DNA from: Sophora flavescens
Taxonomy: Eukaryota > Streptophyta > Magnoliopsida > Fabales > Fabaceae
Reading direction: 5' to 3'
Length of the DNA stretch: 64,000 nucleotides
Assembly (NCBI GenBank): GCA_030762895.1
Contig: CM061065.1
Span: forward strand, 70,478,200-70,542,199
Shown here: in pieces, positions 44,653-57,216 of the stretch
Layout: the number at the start of each line of letters is the position of its first letter
How positions within the stretch are numbered: position 1 is the first letter of the stretch
The notes under the pieces: generated by a model
Databases searched by the model: none
What the model saw: the letters and a program-made list of their open reading frames with translations, nothing else
What the model was told of the DNA's origin: nothing
Program-made: the position numbers and the translations under genes

Positions 44653-45333
44653 ATGGTTTCCAAGGCTTTGCTCATTATGGTTATGTTCTTGGCTACTACC
44701 CTTCTGATCTGTGCTGAGGTTGCACCCAAAGACTTCGATGAGAATTTTGATGAAGTAGATGGTAATTATGTTTAAAAGTTTTTTTTTTTACTTATAAATA
44801 TTTAGGTCTTATTCGTTTTAGCTTGTGATAGTCTAAAAAAAGCACTTTAGATCAATCAATATTTTTTCAAGTTTCTGGAAGAATTTTGTCAAGTTTAATT
44901 ATTCAAGTTTTAGGTTTTTTTTTTTTTTACTTTGAAAAAGCATCGATCTTGCCATTGTGACAATTAACCATTCAGATCTAGCTACTTTGCAAATCCATTT
45001 TTATGTTAGGGATATATTGTAATTAAAATATGATCATAAAAATATTACTTTTATTATTATTATTGTTGTTATTATTATTATTGTTGTTTTTTTGTTATAG
45101 GTAAGCTTTCTGCAAATGGGGTAGATGAAAGCAAATATGGTTACGGCGGCTATGGTGGTCGGGGTTGGGGTTATGGTGGCTATGGCGGTTATGGTGGTCC
45201 TTGGCGTGGTGGCTATGGCGGCTATGGTGGATGGGGAAGAGGTTATGGATGGGGAAGAGGTTGCGGTCCCTTCGGTTGCTACTATCCTCGTAAACAAGTT
45301 GAGACTAGTACCGATGCAAAATCTCACAACTAA
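44653..45333 (+). CDS. Secreted glycine-rich protein (two exons)
   Basis: Exon 1 is 44653-44761 and exon 2 is 45101-45333. The intron is bounded by G|GTAATTATG and TTGTTATAG|G, and the joined frame gives 113 residues. Residues 1 to about 21 (MVSKALLIMVMFLATTLLIC) form a signal peptide. A short acidic segment (KDFDENFDEVD) follows, then a Tyr/Trp/Arg-containing glycine-rich domain (about 49-92) built from GYGGYGG-like units, and a C-terminal tail with CGPFGC. This matches small plant cell-wall glycine-rich proteins with an N-terminal signal, which act in the apoplast or wall. No frameshift or internal stop is present. It is the only gene in the window that looks intact and host-derived. A longer open frame at 45125-45349 is a shifted reading of the glycine repeats. 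Confidence 0.85.
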
Positions 45334-45381
45334 GAAGGAAATATGCTAAAGCCTAAATATAGGGCTGTTGTAATCGTTATA

Positions 45382-45419
45382 AATAAAACTTCATGAGAAG
45401 TGAAGTTGTAATAAATAAA
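45382..45419 (+). terminator. Poly(A) signals of the glycine-rich protein gene
   Basis: AATAAA occurs at 45382-45387 and 45414-45419, about 50 and 80 bp after the stop codon. Confidence 0.6.
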
Positions 45420-45727
45420 ATCTTTGGTTTCTCTTATTTATATAATTGAATGTTAGCTTTGATTCACTACTAAAAAATTTGAAATCAGAGACAGACATAT
45501 TTTGTAGCTATAGAGGAAAAATCTATCGCTCAAATAATGAGTGACAAAATTAGCGACGAGATAAAATCCATCGAAAAAAGTGGCATCGCAAAATACAGTC
45601 ATGTAATTTATGTGTCGCCTCTGTCAACGACAAAAAAAAAACCGTCTCTAACAATAAAAAATTCGTTCCTAAAAATGTTTAAAGACTTAACTTTAAATTC
45701 GTGGCAAAATACAATCACGTAATTTAT

Positions 45728-45862
45728 GATGGATTAGGATCAATTGCTGTTTTTGATGGATTCGGATCGGTCGCTGCTAACGATGGATTGGGATTCTTCA
45801 CTGTTTATGACGAATTGGGATCCATCACTGTTTACGACGGACTAGGATTCGTCACTGATTAC
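45728..45862 (+). repeat. 27-bp tandem repeat in CACTA-D
   Basis: Five divergent copies of a 27-bp unit around GATGGATTAGGATC..., each containing the GATGGATT/GACGAATT word. The unit length is a multiple of three, so the array stays open and mimics a repeat protein. I treat it as a subterminal repeat array. Confidence 0.7.
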
Positions 45863-46382
45863 GATGAAAATACATTCATCACTGATTGCGATAAGAATAT
45901 GTCCTCGCTACATGCAACAAATTTAATTATTCGTCGTAATTAACGACATAAATAGGATTTTAGCGACGAAGTTAACAACTAAAATAGGTTTTCAAATAGT
46001 AATAGAATAATTAATAAAAATAATAAATTAATTTAAATTTACACTTCAACGAAGGTATTAGCGACGAAGAGTTTTCGTTGTTAAAGAATTCATTGCTAAT
46101 TTTGTCGCTATTTATTAATGATGGAATTAGGGACACATTTTTTAGTTGTTGGTTTTGAATTATAATATTAACAATGGATTTAATGACAAATATTTAGCAA
46201 CGTACGATCTCTGTCGGTAAGTTTGTGGATAAATTCAAATCAAAACATCAGCGATGGATTATGCTACGAGATATTCAACGACAGCATATTCCATCACTAA
46301 ATGAGCTGCTAAATAGAAAATAGTTAGACATTGTAAATCAAAACACAATTCGTCGTAGTCTACGACATATATGTTTCCGTTG

Positions 46383-47188
46383 ATTTTTATTTTTTTGATA
46401 AGCAAACTATATTAAAAGTGTACTTGGGGTACCCTAACCCGTTTACAAAGTAACTAGGATTACAAAGAGAAAATGTTAGATCACAACCAAATGAAAGAAG
46501 AATTCAATCTGGTTGACCGGTTAACTAACCCCTCCTCTCCCAATATAGATCCATACCCAGAGAAAGAAAACAAAACAAAACAAAAATTGTTGTACATATG
46601 CCATCATCAATCCCCTGAAAACCATATGCCACAAAACAGACATTGAAGAACGCCACTTGGAAAGGACATCGAAGAAAACATGAGTAAAAACAGAAAATCA
46701 TCATTGTCCAACCCAAAGAAGTACCAAAGACCGCCAAAAAAACCACATAGTATGTCGTCCTAAGAAAAGGATCAAGAAAGGAATATAGCTAAGAGTTACG
46801 AATAAAAAAACCACCCAGTTCAAGCCTTATAGGCTACAAGCAACAAAGAAGAGCTTCAAATCCATGCCAAGAAAAGCCGAAGACGACCACAAAACCACAT
46901 ACAATAATTCCCCAATAAAAAGTCACAACATCAATCCTTGAAAACTAAAACTAGAGGAGAAGACCTCCAATTCTTGTTTACCAACATCCTGAGAGCAGAT
47001 CATAAGCCAGAAGCAAGTTTATTTCCAACCGAAAAAACCATGTCATAAAGAAAACAACCACCACCATGAAACCCAACCCAAGCTAACAGAGACCAGCTTT
47101 AAGAAATCCACCCAAGAATGGACCAAAATCTAATCGAGGAACCAGAAATTTGAAAGAACCACAAAAACAACACTCCGAAACCTTTTTA
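46383..47188 (-). mobile_element. LINE 3'-end fragment inside CACTA-D
   Basis: A T-run (46387-46396) followed by GATAAGCAAACTATATTAAA and GGGGTACCCTAACCC is the typical 3' end of plant LINEs read on the minus strand. The flanks GTTTCCGTTG (46373-46382) and GTTTCCGTCG (47189-47198) look like a TSD with one change. No domain is readable. Confidence 0.6.
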
Positions 47189-47262
47189 GTTTCCGTCGCT
47201 AATTTTAACATTTTTAGTTGTGCTTTAAATCGATGAAAGTGAATCTAAATTCTGAAGTAGTG

Positions 47263-47560
<298 letters not shown>

Positions 47561-47651
47561 CCCTCATGTGAGGAGATTTTCTTTCAATAAAATTTAAGAG
47601 TTTTCTCAATTTCGTGGCATCAACCTCTCGATTATTCGTTTCAATCAACGG

Positions 47652-47740
47652 TTTTTTTTTTATAATCAAAAAGTATATTGATGAGAGTACAAGGGGTACT
47701 CTAACCCACATACAAAAGGACATCAAAGGTTATAGGCTTT
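47652..47740 (-). mobile_element. Very short LINE 3' remnant
   Basis: A T-run at 47652-47661, then GAGTACAAGGGGTACTCTAA. It is homologous to the 3' end of the fragment at 46383-47188. The right boundary is uncertain. Confidence 0.5.
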
Positions 47741-47819
47741 ATGTAAATTAAATACTGATTATAAGATTTCAGTATTTGTTTTACAATTTCCTACTCCAAT
47801 TGGAAATCATTACAAAAAA

Positions 47820-48290
47820 AAAAGGTCATTTAGCGACCGAAAGTAATGACCGAATTTTTTGGTTGCTTTTTGCGACCGAAATAGCGGCCGATTGTAGGAT
47901 CTACATGAAACACTGGTTAGAGTTGATTCTGCGACCGAAATAGCGACCGAAATAGAGCGTAGCAGAGATATCGATCGCTATGTCGGTCGCTAAATAAAGG
48001 AAAGTAAAAGTCAGAAATTTATGAATTTTTAGCGACCGAAATAGCGGCCGATTTAAATGCAATGGTCAAACTTTATTTATATTAGCGACCGATTTAAAAA
48101 TCCGTCGCTAAATTTATGAATTCATATTTCAAACTTTATTTATATTTGCAACCGATATTAATTCAGTCGCTAAACGGCGCGTAAAAATATAAAATAGTGC
48201 GTGTTAGCGACTGAAATTTAAATCGGTCGCTAATATTATAAATTCAAATTCCATTAGCGACCGAATTAAACCGGTCGCTAAAACTGAAAT
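47820..48290 (+). repeat. CACTA-E left subterminal repeats
   Basis: More than ten copies of TAGCGACCGAAAT and its reverse complement. By analogy with En/Spm these would be binding sites for the second protein. Confidence 0.85.
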
Positions 48291-50997
48291 CCCTAAATCA
48301 CGAAATCTCCCATTTCCTTCCTCACTTCTTCAATTTTCCTCTCTCAGCTCTGCTCCCTACCTCCACCACCGCGCCAAATCGGCTGCCTAACTCCGTCCGT
48401 CTCCACAACCGCATCCCTCTGGCCACCACCGCACCAGAACGTCCACCACCGTATCACAGTACGTAAGTCTTCTTACCTCTCATCTCTTCCTTTCTTCTCT
48501 TCCTTTTCCTCCCTCTCATCTTTGGTCTTTCCCTCCGCAGAAACAGTGCCACCACCGTAGAGCTCCGGCCACCACAGGGACAACCGCAAGGACCACTGCA
48601 AAGGTATCCCCTCCTTCCTTCTATGTATCCCCCTGCGCCCTTCATTCTCCGTTTTATTGTTAATTCACATTCTCTGAAATTCTTTTTGCAACAATGATGA
48701 TTACTGTTTTGGTTGCTTTGTGAGTGTGTCCAAAAATTCTGGTCTGGTGGTATGTCTAAAAGGGTCCAAAAATTTTCTGAGGGTTCATCTTTTTCTCTCT
48801 GAATTTCAGAAGCAAGAGAGGAAGGAAATTTGAAATTTTCCTTTGTTTTGTGTTGCTGTTGGTGGTCATTATATTCAAAGGAGGGAGTACTCTAAATGAC
48901 CCATGCATGCATCACTTTAAAACTTCCTAATTCAAATGCCACTTACTAATTCAAATGACCCATGCATGCATCACTTTTCAACTTCCTGCTTTCTTTTCAA
49001 ACTACATTATTGGGACTATTAAAAACTTTAAAACTGTTGCTTTAATTCATATTGCAATTATTGATGACATTTTCAAAAAACTTCCTATCTGTTAATTGCC
49101 AGCAGCACCAATATAAAGATGTTTTATGCATCTAAGACCTTTTTTTTTCATCTTTTTCATGGCGAGTGTTTGATAATTAAATCAAGCCTTTTTTTAATCA
49201 CCAACAATTAACACAAGTCATATTAGTCCAAATTGAAGTCTACCTGCCGCAATGCATAGTAAACGAGGAACTTTTTACAGCTCATTATCTACTTGCATCG
49301 TTATCATGATTCATGTAGAATAGTCATATTTTGTGTGCCACCGCCTAAGCCTTTCTTATAAATTAAGTTTGTTTACATTTTAATAGTTTATTATGAAGTG
49401 TTGCCTATAAAAGGCCATGGTTGTACGTTGGCAATTTGATGATGGAATGAATCAAGAATATGAGAACATAAATTTTCTTCTCTTCCTTTATAAGTGATGT
49501 GTGAGTTTGAGAGTTAAAAGTGAGAGAGAACAATTATCCTGGGTGAGTTTTATGTGTTTGTATAAACACCAGAGTAGAGTCCAGGTCTGGATGATTTCAT
49601 GAATCGTGACACTTGCTTTGCCCGTCCAAAAAGCATTTGAAACATTCTTTTTTTTTTAGTTTAGTTTATTATAGTTATGTTTTGTCACTGATTAAAGCTT
49701 AAATTTTGTGTTTTGAATTTTGTTTTGAGTTCTCAGACATGCAAATATGACAAACCACAAACAAATGGAATTTGTAATTTAAGATTTAAACCCTTACCTC
49801 ATCTTCCAAGAATTAGGTTTTGGGAGAGAAAAGGTTCCTTAGTACTTTTCTCCCTTTGTTTCCTCTTCTTCTGAAATAAAGGAGATGAGGAGGAGAGTAT
49901 AAGGAAGAAGGGAAGTTGCAAGTTGTTCTAAATTTGTAACCGTATATTGTTGATTCTATTTTATATTAATTTATGTGTTTATAGTCTTATAAATAGTTGT
50001 ACTAGATTCTGTATATATAGAATAGTGATTTGATTTGAAATGACTAATTTCATTTATGCACGATAGGTCCTTGTTGTCATATTCTTCTACTCTCTGTTGG
50101 CTCCGGCTCCTCCCCTTATCCTTGCTCGGTTGTGTTTTCTCTCTCAAGTAAGTTCTCTGAACACTCAGTGTAATGTATTATGTGAATTATCGTGTTGTTT
50201 GGTAGTGGAGAGCTGAGCTCAATAGGATGTGATCTTGTCTGATTGTATGCTGATAATTTAATGTTTATGCATGTGTTTGTCAATATGTGTTGTTTGTTAG
50301 TGGAGAGCGAAGCTCAATAGGATGTGATCCTGTCCGAAAGGCGGGATGCTAGTTGTGTGCTGATAATTTAGAAATTATGCATGTGTTTGACAATTAACTG
50401 CTACTTGTTTGACAATTTATGCATGTGTTTGTCAATATGTGTTTTTTGTATTGATTTACACTGCAATTTATATAAGCTCAACAATGTTGTAATATTTATA
50501 GGTTAATGGTTTTATTTTCTGTTAGAGTTAATAATTAATTTACGAAAGCCTTAGTTTCCTATTTGAGATTCAATATTAATGAGCATGCGTAACTTATCAA
50601 GGTATGCATTTTGAATTGTCCAAGTGGGACAGTTTGGGAAAAAACCTTTGTCACACTCGTACAATAGTCATTTCAATGTTCAAATGCCTTATATACTTGT
50701 TGAAATCTCGGTCTGATGCATTTCCTTTTGTTCTCCTGGTGCATACTTGATCGCGGTGATTCTCACCGTGCTCGAGTCGTGTAACTTGGAGACCGATGGG
50801 AAATGCTGCCAAAATTTTGTCAAGTATAAGGTATTTGAATATGGGAATAACTATTAGTAGCCGAGTGTGGCAAAGTTTTCTTATCGAATGGGATAGGTTC
50901 ATACCTTGTCGTAAGAACGAGATTGATGGAGTTATTGGAATGCACCATAATATATAAGTGTTATTGTAGGATTGGTCAGGCTATTTAATTGCCAGCA
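48291..50997 (+). other. CACTA-E leader and intron region
   Basis: A C/T-rich block (48300-48640) is followed by about 2.3 kb of AT-rich intron-like sequence. It includes a tandem duplication around ACCCATGCATGCATCACTTT (48898-48980) and the conserved SGExSSIG motif twice. No gene is seen. Confidence 0.6.
50203..50321 (+). repeat. Two copies of the motif shared with CACTA-A
   Basis: TAGTGGAGAGCTGAGCTCAA (50203) and TAGTGGAGAGCGAAGCTCAA (50298), each followed by TAGGATGTGATC and embedded in a roughly 95-bp tandem duplication. CACTA-A has one copy at 16144. Confidence 0.75.
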
Positions 50998-53900
50998 ATG
51001 GATATTCCGGAGAATCGGAAATGGATGTATCTAGGTTGGATCGGAATAAACATCTTAGGGAAGAGTATAGAGTTGGAGTGGGTGAGTTTATAGAGTTTGT
51101 TGTTAGCCAGGAGAGATTTATACGGCTGGGCGGTGATCAATTGAGGTGTCCTTGCAAAAGATGCAAGTGTCAATCTTTCAAAAGCGTGGACGGAGTTGTA
51201 GACGATCTTTATGAGAAGGGCTTCATGCCTGATTACTATTGGTGGAGTAACCATGGTGAGACGTTGCTTGACTTAAACCCGATTGTGGTTGAAGGTTCGT
51301 ACTATGGAAGTGGTGACCGGAGGGAAGAATTGAATCCATATGAGCAGATGATAATGGATCATGCTGGACCATCGGTTGGTGTTGTACTAGAAGAAGATGG
51401 GGGGGAAGATGGTGGAATGGGTTCCCAATACATAGAGGAGAATCCGAATACCGAAGCTCAAAGATTCTATGATATGCTGAGTGCTGCACGATCTCCATTG
51501 TGGGAAGGATGTCGGGAGTACACGGAGTTGTCGATGTGCATGGAATGGTTGAGTATCAAATCTGACTACAATATGCAAGAAGGTTGTTTTAATCGCCTCA
51601 CCAGGTCAGTGTCCAAGGCGTTGCCAGAAGACAATCAGATGGCTACTAGTTTTTATCATGCTAAGTCTGTGGAAAATTTGGGTCTGGGGTGTTTGAAAAT
51701 TGATTGTTGCCCGAATGGATGTTTGTTGTACTATAAGGATGATTCATCGGAAAGCATAACATGTTGTCGATTTTGTGGTGCGGATCGGTATAAGACAACC
51801 ACTAGGATGGGCATTGAGAAGAAGAGGTCGCTAAAAAAGATGTGGTACTTTCCGCTCGTGCCAAGACTTACAAGATTGTACTCTTCGATGGCCACTGCAG
51901 CTCACATGAGGTGGCATAGTGAGCATGAGAGGGAGCAAGATGTCTTGTGTCATCCATCTGATGGAGAAGCTTGGAAGCATTTTGATAGGGTTCATATGGA
52001 ATTTTCGCAGGACCCTCGCAATGTCCGATTGGGGTTATCTACTTATGGATTTAATCCTTTTGGGCAGTCTGGAAAAGCATACTCTTGTTGGCCGGTTATC
52101 CTGACTCTGAACAATCTTCCCCCGGGGATGTGCATGAAGCGGGAGTTTATGTTCCTAACAGTCATAATTCCGGGTCCGTCTAATCCAAAAGGTAAGATTG
52201 ATGTGTACTTGCAGCCGCTGATAGATGAGTTGACAATGCTGTGGAATGATGGTGTGTTGACATATGATGTATCTTTGAAGCAGAATTTCATCATGAAATC
52301 AGCTTTAATGTGGACGATCAACGACTTTCCTGCTTATGGGATGATGTAGGGTTGGATGACCGCGGGGAAGCTTGGATGCCCAATATGTATGGAGCGATCG
52401 AAGGCATTCACGCATAAAAACAGTCGAAAGATCTCATATTTTGATTGTCATCGTCAATTCCTTCCAGAAGATCATCCTTATAGGTGGAACAAGAATGCAT
52501 TCAAGAAGCGTTGTGCGGAGACAACACCGCCTCCACCACGTTTGACTGGTCTTAATGTATGGAGCAGAGTACAGTACTTACCGCTCGTCCATGAAACCCA
52601 AGGAGAACATATTCCTAATTATGGCGTCAACCATAATTGGACAAAACAAAGTATATTTTGGAGGTTGTCGTATTGGAGGACGCAGCTACTCCGTCACAAC
52701 ATTGATGTCATGCATACTGAGATGAATGTGTTTTTGAATGTGTTAGACACTGTGATGGACATCAAGGGGAGGACAAAGGATACAAATAAAGCCCGATTGG
52801 ATCTGGCTGACATTTGTAATCGGAAGGAGCTTGAGTTGCAGGACGGTGGTCGTGGCAGACTTATCAAACCGAAGGCAAGTTATACACTAAGCAAAGCACA
52901 TAAAGTGGCCGTCTGTAAGTGGGTTAAAGAACGAAAGTTACCAGATGGGTATGCTTCCAATATGGGTAGATGTGTTGACATTAAGGAAGCAAAGTTACAT
53001 GGAATGAAGAGTCATGATTGCCACGTGATCATGCAACGGTTGCTTCCAATTGCGTTCGACGCATTACCGAAGCAAATTTGGAACCCACTTGTTGAGCTTA
53101 GCCACTTTTTCAGGGAGCTTACATCGACAACACTAAATGTGAATCAATTAAAGGATATGGAAGTCAAGATACCCGTTTTGTTATGTAAGATGGAGCAAAT
53201 CTTCCCGCCGAGTTTCTTTGATTCCATGGAACACCTGCCAGTTCATCTACCTTACGAAGCAAGAGTTGGTGGCCCAGTCCAATACCGCTGGATGTATCAA
53301 TTTGAGAGGTAAGCAACATCAACTATTTTACTTAATACATATGAAATTCACGAACACGAGAGCGTAGTTTAGCTTTCCCTAAAACTAGTAATTATTTGTA
53401 TGTATCCCTCTGTAATAGGTTCCTGCACTCCCTTAAACACAAAGTCATGAACAAGGCACGAGTGGAGGGTTCCATTTGTGAAGCATACTTAGTAGAGGAG
53501 ACTTCCACTTTTGCCTCTTATTTCTATCCGGACGAAGTTAACACGAGAAGGACAAGGATGCCTAGACACGTTGATTCGGGCGAAGGAAGTTCAACTAGTC
53601 CTCCTATATCAATATTCAACTATCCGGGCAGATTTAGTGGCAAATCAAAAGGATTTTTCTTGGAGCAGCGTGACATTAATGCTGCTCATTTGTATATCCT
53701 TCAAAATTGTGAAGAGGTCGCGCCATATTCAGAGTAAGTTTCTACAATGTCTTTTATAAGTTCAATTGACATTTATGATTATTAATCGTCCTGCTGTTAA
53801 TCTCCCATATGTAGGATGTACGACAATTTTCTAAGGGATCTCCAACCTAACATTTCAAACGATCAGGTTGATCGAGAAATTACTTCTCACTTTGCTACGT

Positions 53901-54732
53901 GGTTCAGTAAATATGTAGGTTAAGCATCTTCATTTGTTGAAATACATTTTATCTCCTTAAATATATAGCATGTACAAGAATAATATAATATTTGATTTTT
54001 TAGGTACTAGATCCAGAAAACAATGTTCAAAATCCATTGTTGACAAATTTGGCATGGGGGCCTAACAGATGGGTTACATCATGGAATACTTATATTGTAA
54101 ATGGATATAAATTTAACACAAAAACATGGAATGAAGGAACGTAGACGTGTAACTATGGTGTTTGTGTGCGAGCCACTGATGGAAATGTAGAGGATGATTT
54201 CTATGGGGTTCTAACTGACATCCTTGAACTTGATTATACCGGTTTCCCCGTGATGAAGTTAGTTATCTTCAAGTGTGATTGGTTTGATCCTACTCTTGAC
54301 GTAGGGACAAAAATAGATAAAAATTATGGTATTGTTCAAGTTAGGCTGTCTTGAATGTATAATAAGGCGTACGACCCATTCATTTTTTCACAACAGGCAG
54401 AGCAGGTTTATTACTCGCCATATCCCGAAGGACATCATGGCTGGTTGGGTGTTATTAAGATAAAGGCTCGCAGTATAATTACTGATAATGTAATCAACCA
54501 ACCTGAAAAAGATGCTCCGTACCAAGATGATGAGTTTTCAAGACCCCACGTACCGTTGCAAATTACGCCGGACATTATTGTTAACTCTCTGGTGGACATT
54601 TCCGGAAATGGGGAAGAAGTTGAAAGAGAGTTAATGGATCAATCCGAGTTGGACGCATCTAGCGAAGGTACATTCCGATCAAGTGATACTGATGAGAGTG
54701 AGGGTGAATTTAGTGACGGAGATTCTACTTAG
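50998..54732 (+). pseudogene. TNP2-like CACTA transposase (near-complete, with stops)
   Basis: The exon model is 50998/51021-53308, 53419-53733, 53815-53914 and 54004-54732, all with GT-AG sites and continuous phase. The Transpos_assoc N-terminus has a CPCKRCKC cluster. The Transposase_21 core has GPSNPKGKIDVYLQPLIDEL, MWTINDFPAYGMM and WRLSYWRTQLLRHNIDVMH. DUF4218-like (KARVEGSICEAYLVEE) and DUF4216-like (EDDFYGVLTDILELDYTGF, CDWFDPTLDVG) parts follow, then an acidic tail. Lesions are a probable one-base loss near 51028 if the ATG at 50998 is the true start, TAG 52347-52349, TAG 54142-54144 and TGA 54352-54354. No other frameshift is apparent. The protein would recognise and cut CACTA ends. 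Confidence 0.85.
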
Positions 54733-54839
54733 GTAATTTATTTATGTCATAATTGATTGTGTAAATGTCATTCTACTTAAGTAATTTATTTTTGTATTAT
54801 TTACACTGTTGTGTAATCATTTTTTCATTTTTTTCACAG

Positions 54840-56614
54840 ATGGCATATTCCTCTAGAGGTAGGGGACGTCGTGGAGGTCATGCTGCATGAGTCCCTTCGC
54901 CGGCCGACCCACAGCCTTCAGATCGAGACCACCCTACCAGTACCTCTGTGGACGGGGCACCTCAGGGTGATGGAGTTGCACCCCCTACCCAGACTCATAT
55001 GGTCGGGACACAGGCTGCACCCTCATCATCCACACCTACGACGACAGGACCATCATCATCATCGGGACAGGAGAGTCGTGGTCCATCCGACAGGAGGATT
55101 CTTCTTATCCCCAGGGGGGATAACGAGTATGCTAATTTAATTTTTTAATATATATATAAAGTATCGTTAATTTATATTTACTTGTTTTTTAAATTTATTT
55201 ATAACATTTATTAATGCTCTAATTTTGCTGCAACTTTCAGCCCGCGAAGGGCCCTTCTGATTCGATATCGAAGATCCTGCGACGCAAGTTTGATAGTCCA
55301 TGGCCTACATGGAAGGCCATCCCAGAGGGCCATAGGGATCAGTTGTTTCTAGAGTTTAAGGTAACAATTTATTAAGTTATTTAAATTAAATTTACATTAT
55401 ATATATGTACACACGAATTTCCTAACAACTGTAAGTTGCAGAAAGAGTATAGGTGAGACTTAGCTTTAGAGGCTCTCGTCAGGGACATATTTGAGCATAA
55501 AGGCTCACTGGTCATGAAGAATCTGACGAACAAGCTAAGGAAGGGTCAGAATAAGGGGAAGTGGGTGGATCCTGAGATCAGGAGGCAACTGGACCAGTAC
55601 TGGGCTACTGAGAAGTTCCAAGAGATCCAGGCCACAGCTCGGCGTAATCGAGCTTCTGATGGTGGCGCATGTGCTTGGACCGGTGGGTCTAAATTAGCCG
55701 CCGCCCACTACGACGAGCTGATAATACATTAAACTTTTGACTTAATATACTATTTAATTAATTAGTTTTCATTTTTAATTATTCTTATGAATTTAAGATT
55801 ATATTTTTCTGTGCAGAAAGCACAGAAACAGCGGGCCCCCACTGCTATGGAGTTGGTGGAGAGGACGAAGAAGTTGAAGTCGGGGACATGGGTCAACGAC
55901 AAGGCCCGTAACTATGCTATAACCAAAAAATTAATTTAGTGTTTACTTGTAATTTATTATAAATGATTTGTTAATATTGGATATAATTTTAACTAAATCT
56001 CTTCAACTATACTTTGTAGGTGGGCTTCAACGAGAAGAAGGACGATGCCATACCACATGCCTCACAGTCACAAGATGAGGCTTTGACTGGTGATGGGCCC
56101 TGCTCTCCTGTCTCCGTCGACGATAATTCCATTTATTTGGAGGTCGTCGGGGGCAGGAACAAGAAGGGGCACGTGTATGGCCTCGGACACCTGGGAGGCG
56201 AGTTTATCGCTTCATCATCCGGCACGCCTGCTCCTTCCTACTCCGATACCGTCCCTCAGGAGCAATTCCACCAAATGCAGGACACCATCACGCAGCTGAA
56301 CACGGAGCTTCGGTAGAAGAGCGAGAGAGAGCAGCAGATGGCGAACCAGATTGCACAGTTGACTCAGGCACACCAAGGCTGATGCAGGAGCATCGAGCAG
56401 GCCGACATCACTGCGTCCGGTGTTGGAGCAGATGAGGATCCAGACTCCGATTGCTTAGGATGATGCTCCGGCGGTTGTGCCGCCGCTCCATCGCTCCTCG
56501 ATTCCGCCGCCAGCCATCGATGTTGCTACTCAGGAGGACGATCAGCTAGCAGACGTCGGTGGTACGGACGCTGAGGATGATTGGATTCCTCCATCTCCCC
56601 CTCATCATGACTGA
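54840..56614 (+). pseudogene. TNPA/Transposase_24-like second gene of CACTA-E
   Basis: ATG 54840 begins MAYSSRGRGRRGGHAA, matching in style the MSGRGRG start in CACTA-A. Blocks follow at about 54890-55130 (Pro/Ser-rich), 55242-55361 (DSPWPTWKAIPEGHRDQLF), 55440-55725 (ALVRDIFEHKGSLVMKNLTN, GKWVDPEIRRQLDQYW), 55817-55935 and 56020-56614 (a coiled coil of Glu/Gln residues, ending DDWIPPSPPHHD). Stops near 54886, 55455, 56314 and 56380 interrupt it. It probably corresponds to the subterminal-repeat binding protein. Confidence 0.65.
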
Positions 56615-56819
56615 TTTTTTTCCCCATATTTTTGACTTTAAAAGATTCTTGTACGACATTTTGGATTATTCTTTTTATATATATTTATTATTTATCATGA
56701 TTGTATATTTCATAAGTAATTTGGTGTGTTTTATTAGTAATTTTGCTAACGTTTAAAGAAAATCAGAAAAAAAAATTTATTTTTAAAATTAAAATTAAAT
56801 TTTTTTTAAATAATAACCA

Positions 56820-57213
56820 GTTTAGCTATCGAATTAGAAACAAATAATTCGGTCGCTAAACTTTATTTAACATTTACAGATGTGGTATAGCGACGGAAAA
56901 TCCATCGCTAATATAGGTTAACAGTAACCAAAATTAGCGACCGAACTAGCAACCGATTAGCGGTCGCTAGAAATGGTTACCCAAAAAATGTGACCAACCT
57001 AATAGCGACCGTTTATTATTATTTAGCGACCGTAAATTCGGTCCTCATTTAGCGACCGAAATATTAATTCGGTCGCTAAAACCTTAGCGACCAGGTATTC
57101 AGCCACCACCATTAATCGGTTGCTAATTCGATCGCTAAATTAAATAGCGATCGATTTACAATGTTTAGCGACCGAATATTACGGTCGCTAAACAGTTGTT
57201 TTTTTTGGTAGTG
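56820..57213 (-). repeat. CACTA-E right subterminal repeats
   Basis: A dense array of TAGCGACCG / CGGTCGCTA words up to the right TIR. Confidence 0.85.
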
Positions 57214-57216
57214 AAT

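Larger units (their letters stand above)
45465..47262. mobile_element. CACTA-D: 1.8-kb non-autonomous CACTA
   Basis: The left end is CACTACTAAAAAATTTGAAA and the right end on the minus strand is CACTACTTCAGAATTTAGAT. Words of the GCGACGAA/TTCGTCGC kind occur inside. The flanking triplets (ATT and TAA) do not match, so one boundary may be altered. The interior is disrupted by a LINE 3' fragment (46383-47188). No transposase is present. Confidence 0.65.
47808..57213 (+). mobile_element. CACTA-E: 9.4-kb CACTA transposon
   Basis: The left TIR is CATTACAAAAAAAAAAGGTC (terminus changed from CACTA). The right TIR, minus strand, is CACTACCAAAAAAAACAACT. TSD AAT lies at 47805-47807 and 57214-57216. 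Subterminal arrays of TAGCGACCGAA / TTCGGTCGCTA lie at 47820-48290 and 56820-57213. A C/T-rich leader, a long intron, a TNP2-like gene and a TNPA-like gene follow in the same order as CACTA-A. Nonsense codons in both genes and the mutated left end suggest it is inactive, though it is the best preserved transposon here. Confidence 0.95.

Noticed and set aside
45125..45349. 74-codon ORF overlapping the glycine-rich gene
   Set aside because: Shifted frame of the glycine repeats. The spliced frame with a signal peptide and GT-AG intron is far better supported.
45701..45943. 80-codon repeat protein in CACTA-D
   Set aside because: Produced by a 27-bp non-coding tandem repeat whose unit is a multiple of three.
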